Below are positions 22,491-32,920 of a stretch of 64,000 nucleotides of DNA, piece after piece. The notes beneath the pieces are model-generated. The model saw only the letters and a list, made by a program, of their open reading frames with translations, ran no database searches and was not told the DNA's origin. Position 1 is the first letter of the stretch. Every line of letters begins with the position of its first letter. The DNA lies in the NCBI GenBank assembly GCA_029204045.2, contig CM055065.1, forward strand, positions 46,100,156 to 46,164,155, given 5' to 3'. This stretch comes from Tillandsia leiboldiana (lineage: Eukaryota > Streptophyta > Magnoliopsida > Poales > Bromeliaceae). Position numbers and translations under genes: made by a program.

Positions 22491-22874
22491 GTAAGTTTTA
22501 TTGATCAAAATCTCGGTTTTTCACCGTTTTTCTCTTTTCCTCCTCAAACGTGATGAATTTCTTGGATCAACTTTGTTTGTGGATGGTTTTTGATCAAATT
22601 TCTTTTGAAATAAGAACTCTGGGTAGATTAGTTTTGATTATATGCTAGGTATTCTCCTGATTAACGGATTTTTAGGCTTCGATTTCTAAAATTTCGGTTT
22701 TAGGGCATATAATAAGGATTTTCGAAAATCATGCAATTGATCTATTTTTAAAAGTCCTTTTGCAAAACTAATTTGATTCTTAGTCTCTCTACATGATTAT
22801 GATTGTTTGGGTACAATTTTTCAAATTTTTGAAAATTAATAATTTTTCATGTGTTCTTGAGTTGGTCTTCACAG
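22491..22874 (+). other. Predicted 5' UTR intron of the envelope-position gene
   Basis: The donor GTAAGTTTT follows CAACTCCAA and the acceptor TTCACAG ends at 22874, 25 bases before the ATG. The segment is T-rich, as plant introns are. Confidence 0.5.
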
Positions 22875-22899
22875 GATACATTTTTCACTAGCAATCAAA

Positions 22900-24228
22900 A
22901 TGGTGATCACTTGGATTATTTTCCTACTTGCTGCCATGGTACATGTCAAGGATACTGCCAAGCCTAAGAAGGCTAAGAAACCAAAGAAGACTAAGGTTGA
23001 TTCCGACACTGAATCAGAGACAGAATCGATCGACTGGGATAACATCGAAATCGAGCAAGCTGCTCCCATTGTCTCCAAAGGGAAAGCAACTGCTGAAGCT
23101 TCAAAACCTACTGCAGCTGAAAAAGGAAAAGCCCCTATGGAACCAAGTCCAATTGGAACAAAAAGAAAAACCGGTGCAAGAAAAAGAGGCAGTGCTCAGG
23201 GAATTACCATTGAGGAACCAGTTGCTAGGCAGCCTCCTCCACAAGACTTCATCAGCTCCGAAAGAATCAAGGATTTTGAGAAGAGGGAATGCATTGGCGA
23301 GAGACATGTCAATGTCAAACCAATGAAGGAACGATCTGTAGCTTTTGGGACTTTGTTTGACCAAGTTGGTCTTGCTCAAATTTGCAACTTCCCTGAGACT
23401 ACTGGGTACTGTCCACACTCAGTTCGAATGTTTTATCAGAACGCTGCAAGTCTGATTGATCACGAGGATGGACGTCGAGAATTTCACACTTTGGTTAAAA
23501 ATATCAAAATCAAAGTCACACCCCAGCTGATTGGAGTTGTGCTAGGTATGACAGCCAGAGCTGATGGACTCCATTACCTAAAAACTCAAAGCTTCAACGA
23601 CAACTCCTGGAGAGCTGTAGTTAATGGAATTTGTCTTCCAAATACTCGGTCGACCGGAAATTCTGTTTTCTCTAAAGAGCTTCGACCAGAGTATCGGTAT
23701 ATAAACTTCATTGTCTGCTACAACATTCTTCCCAACATGAATACGAAGGTTCTTCGATGGGACAGAATGTTATACCTTTATCTTCTTGGAAACCCGGCCG
23801 CATTGATGGGAGCAAACTTGAATATTCCTTATCTCATTTGGTCAAGGATGGCGCGGTATGTGGAACACTCTCACCCCACAGAGAGACTACCCTACCCAAT
23901 GATTATCATGCGCATCCTTAGAAAGTTTAAAGTCGATACAAGCGCGAGCTCATACATGTACAGTTTGGGCACCATTAATGAGACAACAATTGTGAAGTCC
24001 TTATCGACTAAACAAGATGAACCCTTAATACCTCCTCACCGGCAACGAGCACAACAACAACGAGCGACAACCTCTGCACCGGCAGAAACTCCTCCTGTTC
24101 CACCAGCACAGCAGGCACCTCCATCTACTTTTGATGATGATGCGTCAGTGAGTTCAATCTTTAAGGAACAACAGCGACTCTCAAACGAGCAAGAGCGCAT
24201 GGCTACTGATGTCGCTGAAATGAAATAG
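22900..24228 (+). CDS. Envelope-position ORF with putative plant transposon domain
   Basis: 442 residues, uninterrupted, between pol and the 3' LTR. It begins with a short hydrophobic stretch (VITWIIFLLAAMV), then a Lys-rich and acidic segment, then a globular region (about residues 130-370) that includes KRECIGERHVNVK and FPETTGYCPHSVRMFYQN. This resembles the 'putative plant transposon protein' domain found in several plant retroelements. The end is Gln/Pro-rich followed by a charged, possibly coiled-coil tail. Some Sireviruses carry an extra ORF here, described as envelope-like; I see no convincing membrane anchor beyond the N-terminal stretch and no evidence for an entry role. A second ATG 48 bases downstream would skip the hydrophobic segment. 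Confidence 0.7.
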   Translation: MVITWIIFLLAAMVHVKDTAKPKKAKKPKKTKVDSDTESETESIDWDNIEIEQAAPIVSKGKATAEASKPTAAEKGKAPMEPSPIGTKRKTGARKRGSAQGITIEEPVARQPPPQDFISSERIKDFEKRECIGERHVNVKPMKERSVAFGTLFDQVGLAQICNFPETTGYCPHSVRMFYQNAASLIDHEDGRREFHTLVKNIKIKVTPQLIGVVLGMTARADGLHYLKTQSFNDNSWRAVVNGICLPNTRSTGNSVFSKELRPEYRYINFIVCYNILPNMNTKVLRWDRMLYLYLLGNPAALMGANLNIPYLIWSRMARYVEHSHPTERLPYPMIIMRILRKFKVDTSASSYMYSLGTINETTIVKSLSTKQDEPLIPPHRQRAQQQRATTSAPAETPPVPPAQQAPPSTFDDDASVSSIFKEQQRLSNEQERMATDVAEMK

Positions 24229-24461
24229 GATATCAAAGAAGTTAAGAAGGAACAAGCTTCTATAAACAAACGGATCAAGAAAATGTTTTAGAAGCTTGGG
24301 TGTATCAGCTCCGACGACTCTGCATAAAGTTTTTCTTCTTTTCTCTAATCTTTCTTTTGCAGGTTTTTAAGTTTTTGTTCTTATTTATTTCTCAGGAGTT
24401 TCTTTATTTTGTTCTATTTAACTCTCCTTAAAGTTTTTGTGATTTTGGCTTTGTTTGTGAC

Positions 24462-24477
24462 AAAAAGGGGGAGAGAG
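24462..24477 (+). promoter_or_regulatory. Polypurine-like tract, upstream copy
   Basis: AAAAAGGGGGAGAGAG, about 600 bp before the 3' LTR. With 21609-21617 it makes the repeated polypurine pattern reported for Sireviruses. Confidence 0.55.
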
Positions 24478-24483
24478 TTTAGA

Positions 24484-24600
24484 GGGGAACTTGAACAATG
24501 ACAATGAACTTGAACAATGATGTGATGTGAACATCAAGGTAAGTGAACATCAAGGGAACTTGAACAATGAACTTGAACAATGATGATGTGAATGTGTGAA
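24484..24600 (+). repeat. Short repeats in Sirevirus tail
   Basis: Imperfect repeats of GAACTTGAACAATGA and GTGAACATCAAGG type. No coding role seen. Confidence 0.7.
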
Positions 24601-25058
24601 CATCGAAGTAAGTAGAACTTCAACTTTTGGTTTTTATTTGTTTTGAATGCATGCCTCGACTAACTATTCGACTAACTATTTGGGCATGTAATATAACTAA
24701 CAAGTTGATGTTCACTAACATGACATTTTTTTTAATTGCATAGAAGATATGTTGGTTTTTTACTATGATCCTCTTACATATCTGAATTCTCAAATGTCAT
24801 GATGATCAGATAAACTCTATCTCTGTACTAGGTTTTGTATGCTAAATATTCTTGAGGTATCTAACGATCTCTTTTTGTCAAGAATGATTTCCTTGTGCAG
24901 AGAGTACAGATGTCTAAGTCTAGAGTTTGTTTTAGGAGTTTATCTCATGTTTTTAAATTTTTGGATCTCCATTGTAAATTTTTGTTGTATGGTGATAGCA
25001 ACAAAAATATCTTTTTGAATTTTCTTTAGTGGATCTGTGTTTTGTCACGAAACCGCCA

Positions 25059-25070
25059 AAGGGGGAGATT
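25059..25070 (+). promoter_or_regulatory. Sirevirus polypurine tract
   Basis: AAAGGGGGAGAT directly before the 3' LTR TGTTACGG; primer site for plus-strand DNA synthesis. Confidence 0.92.
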
Positions 25071-26408
25071 GTTACGGAATTTAAGTTGGCATAGTTTCGT
25101 GAAAGTCTCAAGTCTTGAAGATTGAAGGTGAAGGAAGTTGGATCATTTAACTCAATCTCAAGAAAGAAGAATTCAAAAGGATCAGGTATGTTTAACTAAA
25201 GTTTTTGTGTGATCCGAATACTTCTTGTAGTGTAGAAACACTTGGAAGAATCTTTCATTGCATAAAAATCAAAAACTGGACTTGGGACATGTTCAGGATC
25301 CGGATCAGGTTGTTCGATCCGGATCCCGAAGGTGGTTCGTTCATACACCAGTTCAATCCGGATCGTAGCCTCTCTTGATCCGGATCCCGAACACTGAGTT
25401 TACCATCTTCCTTGAACGATCCGGATCAGGCTTCGCAATCCGGATCCCGAACGTTGATGTTTGGTGAACTGTATGAACGATCCGGATCAAGCACTTCGAT
25501 CCGGATCCCGAACCTTCGTTTTTCTGGAATTGCCTGACTCGTTACGACGATCCGGATCACAGCTAATCCGATCCGGATCACCGTCCGTAAAATTTCCAGA
25601 AATGTTAGGTTTTTTATTCTTATCTCCTTCCTAGGGTTTCTAACCTATAAATAGACCCTATGACTCTTTTTCTAGGGTAAATCCAAATAGCCGTCATTTT
25701 CATATATCATCTTATACGGCTCTAGATCCACATATAGAGAAGAAAGGAAATCATTAGAGAATACTCTATGTTTCTTCATCTATATTGATTAGTTTGATTC
25801 TAGGTTTTCATACTCACATCTTGAGTTGAATCAAACTAATGAATACTTAGATGGTATTTTCGATCTATCTTTGATCTAAGTATTCGGCGGATCATCACCA
25901 CCAAAAACAACGATTTACTCCAAAAATCGGCGCGTGGATTCGCGTGTCCTTGTGGATTCAAGGTTCAACCGCTCTCGTGGATTCGGAGCGAGGCACGTTC
26001 GTGGATTCGAATGGTGCTATTGGGTGAAGACCGTGGATTCGGTCGGACGTCGTGGATTCGACGTTGGACGCCGTGGATTCGGCGTTGGGCGCAGATCGTG
26101 GATTCGAGAAGCGTCGTGGAGCGAGCGGAGAAGATCCTCTAGGAGCGTATGGAAAAGGTTGAGTCGTAAGTGTGTACGGTAAATCACCTTGTACGTGTTT
26201 TAATTCTAGTGGATTTCTGCCGTGTTATCGGTCCCGTGGTTTTTTACTCCGGTGATGGAGTTTTCCACGTAAAAATCTTGCGTATTATTTTTATTTCCGC
26301 ATTGGGTTTTTATCGCAACGATTTTTGAGTGTTTATACGTTTACACCTATTCACCCCCCTCTAGGTATTTTTTCCCCTATTTAGATCCTTATTACATATA
26401 ACCCAACA
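25071..26408 (+). mobile_element. Sirevirus 3' LTR
   Basis: 1338 bp, almost identical to the 5' LTR; about ten scattered substitutions were seen by eye. It keeps the palindromes, TATA and hairpin array. Confidence 0.95.
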
Positions 26409-26413
26409 ACTTC
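26409..26413 (+). repeat. Sirevirus target duplication, right (ACTTC)
   Basis: ACTTC directly after the 3' LTR end AACCCAACA. Confidence 0.95.
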
Positions 26414-27790
26414 TCCAAAGAAAAGGAAAGTGCGAGGGAAAAACAAGTGCAAGATATTTGGAAAATTAAAAAATGGTGAAAAGTTGGAGGTAATATTCTA
26501 CAACAACCGTGCCACCGGAAAAAATCATAAGGTTTTCTCAAGACACTTAGGTAAAATTGTGCGTGATCGTAATATTTGTCCTCTTCAAGTACATTCGTGG
26601 AAGGAAATTGAGGAAGACAGTAAAAATCACATGTAGGCAGCGGTAACGGTAATATTTTATAACATGAATTTAAATTTGACTTGATTGTATTTGTTGTTTT
26701 TATTTTCCAATATCATATTTTGAGGAAAATTTAACAAAACATGATTGCACTTGCAGGATAAATTTCAAAATAATCAAATGGAAGCATATCGTGATGAAAC
26801 TTTGGAACATATGAACGAATTGTGGAACAAATGGCGAGGAGATTTGCATCGTAAATTTATAAAGCCTTGCAAGACCATTCAAGATGCTCTTAAAATTTTT
26901 CCTGAAGGTGTTCATCGAGACGATTGGAAGTGGCTCGTTAAAGAACATTTTTTTAGTGAAAAATTTCTGGTACGTAATTTTTTCTTATTATAAAGATAGA
27001 AATACATGCCAATTTATTTTCTTTTCCTATTCATTCTTTTATTATTTTTATTTTCTACAATTATACTACTATACATATACCAGTTTTTTATTTTATATCT
27101 TATACTCATATTTATATCATGTTACCATGTGAATGTAGGCGGCAAGTAAAAGAAATTCAGAAAATAGGTCGAAGGTAGCAATGCCTCATCGCACGGGTAG
27201 TAAACCTTTTAGACAAATTATTTGGAAAAAGGTAATAGTAGGTAACTTCAAACTTCTATATTCAATTGATGGCATTGGTTGAACCTAATTTATATTTTGT
27301 ATAGGGAGGGAAAGATAATAACCCACCAAGTTTAGCAACAATATTTTATGAAACTAGAAAAAAGGGTGGACAACTAGAAGGAGAAGATACTATCAAGAAA
27401 TATGTAAGTTTTTTACATTTATTTTATTATAATCTATCTCTTTTTGTAGTTTCATTTTTTTTTAATGTTGATATCTATATTTTGAATGATGAAATTGTTG
27501 AAGCGTCGCAATCAAATCCTTCTTCTTCCAACATAGAACTTATTGAAAAATGCTTTGGATCTCAAAGTCGTAATCATGTGATTTGTTTCGGAGGTGGTGT
27601 AAAAGCAAATGATTTGAGACCTCCTTATTCTTCGAGAGCAGAACTTCATACTAAACTTTGTGAAACTCAAAAAGAAAATGAGTCACTTAAAAGTCGCATT
27701 GACGGAATGGAGGAAGAACTTCGAGCAATTAAGGAAATGCTACAACAACAATTCAATGCTCCTCCACCACCGACTCGATCTGAAGAGTAA
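26409..27790 (+). pseudogene. CACTA second gene (tnpA-like), 3' part
   Basis: The exon interrupted at 14776 resumes here in frame. Exons: up to 26648, 26757-26969, 27139-27231, 27305-27403 and about 27486-27790; the first four junctions are GT-AG with matching phase. Family motifs: HLGKIVRDRNICPL, VHSWKEIEED, NELWNKWRGDLHRKF, HRTGSKPFRQII, PPSLATIFYETRKKGG and a C-terminal heptad-rich helix from about 27640. This matches the plant Ptta/En/Spm transposase family whose members bind subterminal repeats. It is broken by TAG at 26634-26636 where relatives have Trp, and no clean AG acceptor is visible before the last exon. A GTAAGA at 27787 may be a further donor. Confidence 0.8.
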
Positions 27791-27905
27791 GAAACACAAT
27801 CTTACTATTGTTAATAGTAATTATCCAAAAGCATATCTTCATTTAAATTTTCTAAAATATTATTTTTTATTTCAAGAAGTTTCAATATTTCTTATATTAT
27901 TTTAG

Positions 27906-28369
27906 TAATGTTGTAATAATATTTACTTTGGTCTTTTGCAGATAACTGAAGATGTTCGTATTTGAGCAAAGAGGATCGTCTTGAAGCCAAAAGAGTAGAT
28001 TTTCAATTATCTTTTTTCTGCTTTTCTTTTGAAGCACAATGGATGGTTGCATGTTTATTTTGGAGTGGTTACTTCTTCGGTTGCATGTTTATTTTGGAGT
28101 GGTTACTTCTTCTTTCGAATCACAATGGATGGTTGCATGTTTATTTTGGAGTGGTTACTTTTAATTTAGTAAACATTTTGACAACTTTATATGTAGACTT
28201 GAAATGGTGTGTATGTGATGGTTGTATGTTGGATGACAATACTTTTGATAATTATGTTGACAAAATGGTGTGTATGTGAATGTAGTTTTAATTGAATGTA
28301 ATGTCTTCTCTATTGTATTTGTTGATATATGGTTTAATAGGAATATATATATTGTATTATTATACTATT
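27906..28369 (+). other. CACTA 3' transcribed tail
   Basis: The segment includes TTTGCAG at 27937-27943 and a locally duplicated segment (GGTTGCATGTTTATTTTGGAGTGG, about three times between 28046 and 28160, quoted only in part elsewhere). No coding evidence. Confidence 0.45.
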
Positions 28370-29095
28370 ATTAGCGACCAAAATACTGGTTGTTATTATT
28401 ATACATTTTTTAAAACGTACATTTATTAGCGACCAAAATACTGGTCGTTATTATTATACTCTTTTTCTAAAGGTTTACTTTTAGCGACGACAATTTTAGT
28501 CGTTATTGTCATATTATTTCGTAATAATTTAATTATTAGCGACGAAAATATTGGTCGTTAAATTTATAAACTTCTAAATCATAAGCTTATTAGCGACGAC
28601 GAATAGGTCGCTATTGTTGCATTATATGGTCACTAATGAATACTGATTAACGACCGGAAATTTCTTCGTCGTTAAAAAGTTTCGTCGTTAAAAAGCAATA
28701 ACGACCGATTTATACGGTCACTAATGAGTACTGATTAACGACCGGAAATTTCTCCGTCGTTAAAAAGTTCCGTCGTTAAAAAGCAATAACGACTGGTTTA
28801 TACGGTCACTAATGAATACTGATTAACGACCGGAAATTTCTCCGTCGTTAAAACGTTCCGTCGTTAAAAAGCAATAACGACCGGTTTATACGGTCACTAA
28901 TGAGTACTGATTAACGACCGGAAATTTCTCCGTCGTAAAAAAGAAATAACGACCGGTTTTTCTAAACCGTCGTTAATTCTTTTAGTAAGGAAGGCAATAA
29001 CGACGGGTGACGACGACATTTTATCCCGTCGTTATTTATTTTTAACGACGAAAAATAGAGCAATAACGACGACTTTTCCTTTCGTTACAGGGCAA
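28370..29095 (+). repeat. CACTA right subterminal repeat array
   Basis: Units of about 90 bp built from TTAACGACCGG, CCGTCGTTAAAAAG and ACGGTCACTAATGA, about four times between 28640 and 28960, with shorter TAGCGACGA/GGTCGTTA motifs further left. The TAACGACGG core matches the left array in inverted sense. Expected binding sites of the accessory protein. Confidence 0.88.
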
Positions 29096-29108
29096 TTTTC
29101 TTGTAGTG

Positions 29109-29111
29109 TGA
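29109..29111 (+). repeat. CACTA target site duplication, right (TGA)
   Basis: TGA directly after TTCTTGTAGTG; pairs with 7408-7410. Confidence 0.9.
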
Positions 29112-31238
29112 GTTTATGGAACCTTTCTTTTCGAATTGACCCACGGACATGACCAGTGTGCTACTGACACCGAGAGGACCATCCGGGTGCAGGCCGAGCC
29201 ACTGTCGCTGTCCCGATCACCGGCGGGAGCCCTGGTCGCCGGAATTATTATTTTTGGCCGATCGGGAGCGCCGCCATCATCCGGCCGGTGAACTCAAGAT
29301 CAGCACCGTTGAATCGCGTCCTCTCGTCGACTGCAGCACCTCCACGAAGTTGGAGGACCATCGGTTGAAGATCGGGGCCAGTCGGAGTTGCCCTAGAAAC
29401 CGGCTTTTCTTCACATAGGCCGATCATCGCCGTCCGGCGCCGCCGTCGCCTCCCGCCACCGGCCCTCGCCACCAGAAGCTTCCTGGCATCGAGTGGGAGC
29501 TTTTGGTCCAAGTTGCATCGACTCTGGAACCACCGGCCGGATTCCGCCATTAGAGCTCCCCGAGCTCGACCGAGCTCCGCCGCCGCGCGTCGCCGTCGCC
29601 TCCAGACGTCGGCCAACCGTGCAGGTAGGCTTATTTGATCATTTTAATGTCGATGGTGGCATTGCATGGCATTCTTAATGTCTGGATTAATAATCCCTGC
29701 AGCTGCACCTGAGTTGCACCCGATCTCGACCTCCGGCCTTCCCCGGCACTCCGAGCTCTGGCCACTTGCTCAGGTAGGAGCTAAACACCCCTCTTATGAT
29801 CCCCACCATTTTTGTTTGGGCCAGGGAACCCCCTGTAGCTAAGTTCCAAACTTGCACCCGATTTACCCATTTCGGGTTTGTCTCCGGCCGCCGGTGCTCG
29901 ACCCAGTGTGGACCAACCTGTATCTGGGGCACACCTCTGACCAGTGCTCACCCTTGTTGCAGGAAGGACTGAGCTGCACTGAACTTGACCAACCCGAGCT
30001 TTAGCTGGATTTTGGGTGTTGCTCCGGCGACTGTTCCGGCGACTCTCCGGCGCACCTGAGGTGAGCCCTCAACCCTACTCATCCCTCTGTGCATGATGCT
30101 CCAGTTAACTCCTAGTTTGATCAAGTATAAGTTAAGCTTTAACATAGTCAATAATTGGATCCTAAATGTTATGGGCCAACTTTGTTTTCGGGCCCCGTGC
30201 CAGCCCAAGCTGGTGAGCACGGGCTTCGTCTTGTCGAAACGAACGCGCTGAAACTTACGGCGCCGTTTTTGGTTTCCCGGATTGCGAGAACGAGTCAAAA
30301 CAATTAACTGGATTAGTGTTTTTATGCAAATTATGATATATTATGGATCAAAGTGTAAATTGGACACGCTGGTTGTCTTTAGACGGTGTTTTCATACCTA
30401 CTGAGCATTTTGTTAGAGTTCCGTGGGTGCTTGTTGAACGGGAATCGGACCTACTCCGTAAATCGGCTTTATTGTCCCGTGTTGGCGTCGCGTTACTGTA
30501 ATGTTGTTGGGATGGGTTTGTGTGAGTCTATTACTGACTACAGTTTCTGTTCAGGGCCCAGTTGTTCAGCACCAGCCTCCCAGTAGCCGTGCGGGAGTTT
30601 GAGGATCTGCCTACATTCAGGTGGGTTATCTTCGGTCCGGGCTTTATCTTTTCGGCCCTCTGGTTGCTTTAGTCAAGTCGGACACCTGTTCTTGATTTAG
30701 TCCTGATGATCTTGCCTGTTCTTGATTTAGTCCTGATGATCTTGCCTGTTCTTGATTTAGTCCTGATGATTTCTCGGCTCGTCGTGCCCACTGGGATACA
30801 TGTACAGTGTATCTCACACCCCCTGGGTGACCATTTTCAGGTCGGTCGGGTGCTGGGATTTCGGGACGATCGAGTGAGGCCGTCACGATAGAGCTGTCCC
30901 CCTGATGATATATCTGTGATTGAGATCTCGATGATTAGTAGTTGATTATCATTTCATAGTATTTCAGCTTCTATTTGATTTAGATGTTTCAAACTGATGT
31001 CAGCATGTTTTATCTTGGATTATTCCTGTTGATTAGTTTATTGTTTAGTTGAGACAGTTATTGTTCTCTGATTGATGATCGTTGTACTCGCCTAGCCGTG
31101 CATGTATAGGGGAGACTCTGTCCATTTGGATAGGGGATTTTCTATACGTGTGGCGGTCTGTTACGCCCAGTTTGCGAACTCTGATTTACAAAAAAAAAAA
31201 AAATTTCAGGCCTGATTTTTAAAACTCGGGGCGTGACA
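29112..31238 (+). mobile_element. 3' LTR of element A, right part
   Basis: Resumes as GTTTATGGAACC after the CACTA element and ends GGGGCGTGACA. It matches the 5' LTR from 777 but has three 30-bp minisatellite units instead of nine and lacks about 1.06 kb that corresponds to 2626-3690. The junction shares a short ATTT with both deletion edges. Confidence 0.92.
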
Positions 31239-32363
31239 TTTATTCTTCACAATGGCTATCTTTTCAAAGGCAACCTTCTATGTATTCCTTAATGTTCCCT
31301 ACGTCATTTTATTATAAAGAAAGCTCAGGAAGGAGGACTTAGTGGCCACTTTGGGAGAGACAAAACAATAGTTCTATTACAAGAGCATTTTTATTGGCCA
31401 CATTTATATAAAGATGTTTCTAACTATATTGCAAGGTGCAGAACATGTCATATTGCTAAGAGCCATGTTCAAAATACCGGTCTCTACACTCCGTTGCCGG
31501 TTCCAAATGCACCCTGAGAGGATGTGAGTCTTGACTTTGTTTTAGGTCTACCGCAGACTCAACGGCACAAGGACTCTATCATGGTGGTCATTGATCGATT
31601 CTCTAAAATGGCACATTTTGTTCCATGTACGAAAACAATGGATGCTACTCTCATCGTCAACCTCTACTTCCGAGAGATTGTTAAGCACCATGGCATTCCA
31701 AAGACAATCACGTCCAACCGAGATCCAAAGTTTGTCGACCATTTTTGGCGTACTCTATGGAGGAAGTTGGGCACTACCCTCCAATTTAGCTCTTCTCATC
31801 ATCCTCAAACCGATGGTCAAACTGAGGCCGTCAACCGAAGCTTGGGTAATCTTCTACGAAATTTAGTGGGGAAGAATATTCGACAATGGGATCAAGTTTT
31901 GCCGCAAGCCGAATTTGCATACAACCGGTCTTCTAGTCAAACAACCGGTTCAAGCCCATTTCAAGTGGTTTATGGTCGCAATTCCATTAGTCCACTTGAC
32001 TTTTCTCCCCTTCCTACTACTCATTCTTTTAGCAGTGATGTGGATGAACAAGCCAAGCACATTAAGCAACTCCACGAGCAAGTTCGAACTCGAATCATTA
32101 AGCACAATGAGAAGTATCAAAAGGCAGCTAACAAACATCGTAAATCAGTGGCATTCAAAGAGGGTGATTTAGTGTGGGTGCATCTTCGCAAAGAGCGCTT
32201 TCCACAAGGCCGACATGGCAAGCTTAAACCAAGAGCAGATGGACCATTCAAGGTATTAAAGAGAATCGGCGAGAATGCCTACAAGATCGAGTTGCCCGGC
32301 GAGTACAATGTTTCAGCGACTTTCAATGTTGCGGATCTTTCACCGTATTATACCGAACTTTAG
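31239..32363 (+). pseudogene. Gypsy element B pol 3' end: integrase
   Basis: Starts abruptly at the element A junction within the integrase zinc-binding region (SGHFGRDKT, then CRTCHIAKS), then the core (SLDFVLGLP, DRFSKMAHFVPC, HPQTDGQTEAVNRSL) and a C-terminal region ending ATFNVADLSPYYTEL. TGA at 31516-31518 stands where relatives have Trp, and the second catalytic Asp of the usual SDRD is Asn here (SNRD, 31716-31727). The frame after 31524 is otherwise open to TAG at 32361. Clade within the chromovirus-like gypsy elements is not assigned. The rest of the element lies left of the window, beyond element A. Confidence 0.88.
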
Positions 32364-32379
32364 GACAAGTTCTTTTCAA

Positions 32380-32390
32380 CTGGGGGAGAA
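32380..32390 (+). promoter_or_regulatory. Element B polypurine tract
   Basis: CTGGGGGAGAA-type purine run directly before the LTR start TGACACCG. Confidence 0.8.
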
Positions 32391-32920
32391 TGACACCGTC
32401 CTTGGAATTAATGGATGAAGTCATTACTCACTTAATAAATGCTAGTTTTGAAATAAGTATGTCATTTAGTTTTTCAATAAATTATCTTTTTGTTTTTCTA
32501 TAAAATTAATATGTCTTTTAGTATTTCTAAAAGTATCTTTTAGATTTTCTATAAAATTAATGAGTGAGTTAATGTATAGGAAAGTTGAAAGGTCTTTTGA
32601 GAGGCTATATATATATGTAATAATTTATGATGAAAAAAATAAGTTTAGTTGAGTTGAATTTTCTACTTTCATTTGAGAAGAAGGATTTCTTCTTATTTTG
32701 CTCCTATCTCCTAGATGGATTTTCTGTGAGAGAAGAGTATTGCTTGATCACTGCAGTTGGTGGAGTCCTTGCGGTGGCAAGTGTTACTCGACAATTGCGT
32801 TGGTGGATTCCGCGCAGTGGTGAGTGTGCTCGAGTTCGACGTGGTTGATTCTACGGCGGGCCGAGTGTTTATCGGGTCGTTTTTGTCCTATCTCCGCATC
32901 CCCTCTAAGTTCCGGCGTCA
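32391..32920 (+). mobile_element. Element B 3' LTR
   Basis: 530 bp from TGACACCG to CCGGCGTCA; the ends are short inverted repeats with one mismatch. A TATA-like run lies near 32607. The right end is inferred from these termini and from the open antisense frame that begins at 32921. Confidence 0.72.

Larger units (their letters stand above)
14777..26408 (+). mobile_element. Sirevirus-type Ty1/copia retrotransposon
   Basis: A complete 11.6-kb insertion bounded by 5-bp duplications ACTTC (14772-14776 and 26409-26413). The LTRs begin TGTTA and end AACA. Order: 5' LTR, Met-tRNA primer site, gag-pol (protease, integrase, RT, RNase H), a 3.8-kb tail with an envelope-position ORF, polypurine tract, 3' LTR. 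Integrase before RT identifies Ty1/copia; the long gag with two CCHC knuckles, extra 3' ORF, palindrome clusters and repeated polypurine tracts point to Sireviruses. By eye the LTRs differ at about ten of 1339 positions, so insertion was recent. One frameshift interrupts pol. Confidence 0.95.
7411..29108 (+). mobile_element. CACTA (En/Spm-like) DNA transposon with nested insertion
   Basis: The left terminus is CACTACAAGAA (7411) and the right terminus is its inverse, TTCTTGTAGTG (29098-29108). The target duplication is TGA (7408-7410 and 29109-29111), the 3-bp size usual for CACTA elements, and removing the element rebuilds the LTR sequence seen at 766-790. Inside, in order: left subterminal array, an LTR fragment, the transposase gene, a second gene interrupted by an 11.6-kb copia element, and the right subterminal array. 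Without the copia element it is about 10.1 kb. Both genes carry nonsense changes, so it probably cannot move itself. Confidence 0.95.

Noticed and set aside
22900..24228. True viral envelope protein
   Set aside because: No fusion peptide, cleavage site or C-terminal membrane anchor is visible; only its position is envelope-like.
28020..28279. Trp/Phe/Leu-rich open frame near the CACTA right end
   Set aside because: It is built on a local direct duplication in the 3' tail of the accessory gene; no family resemblance.
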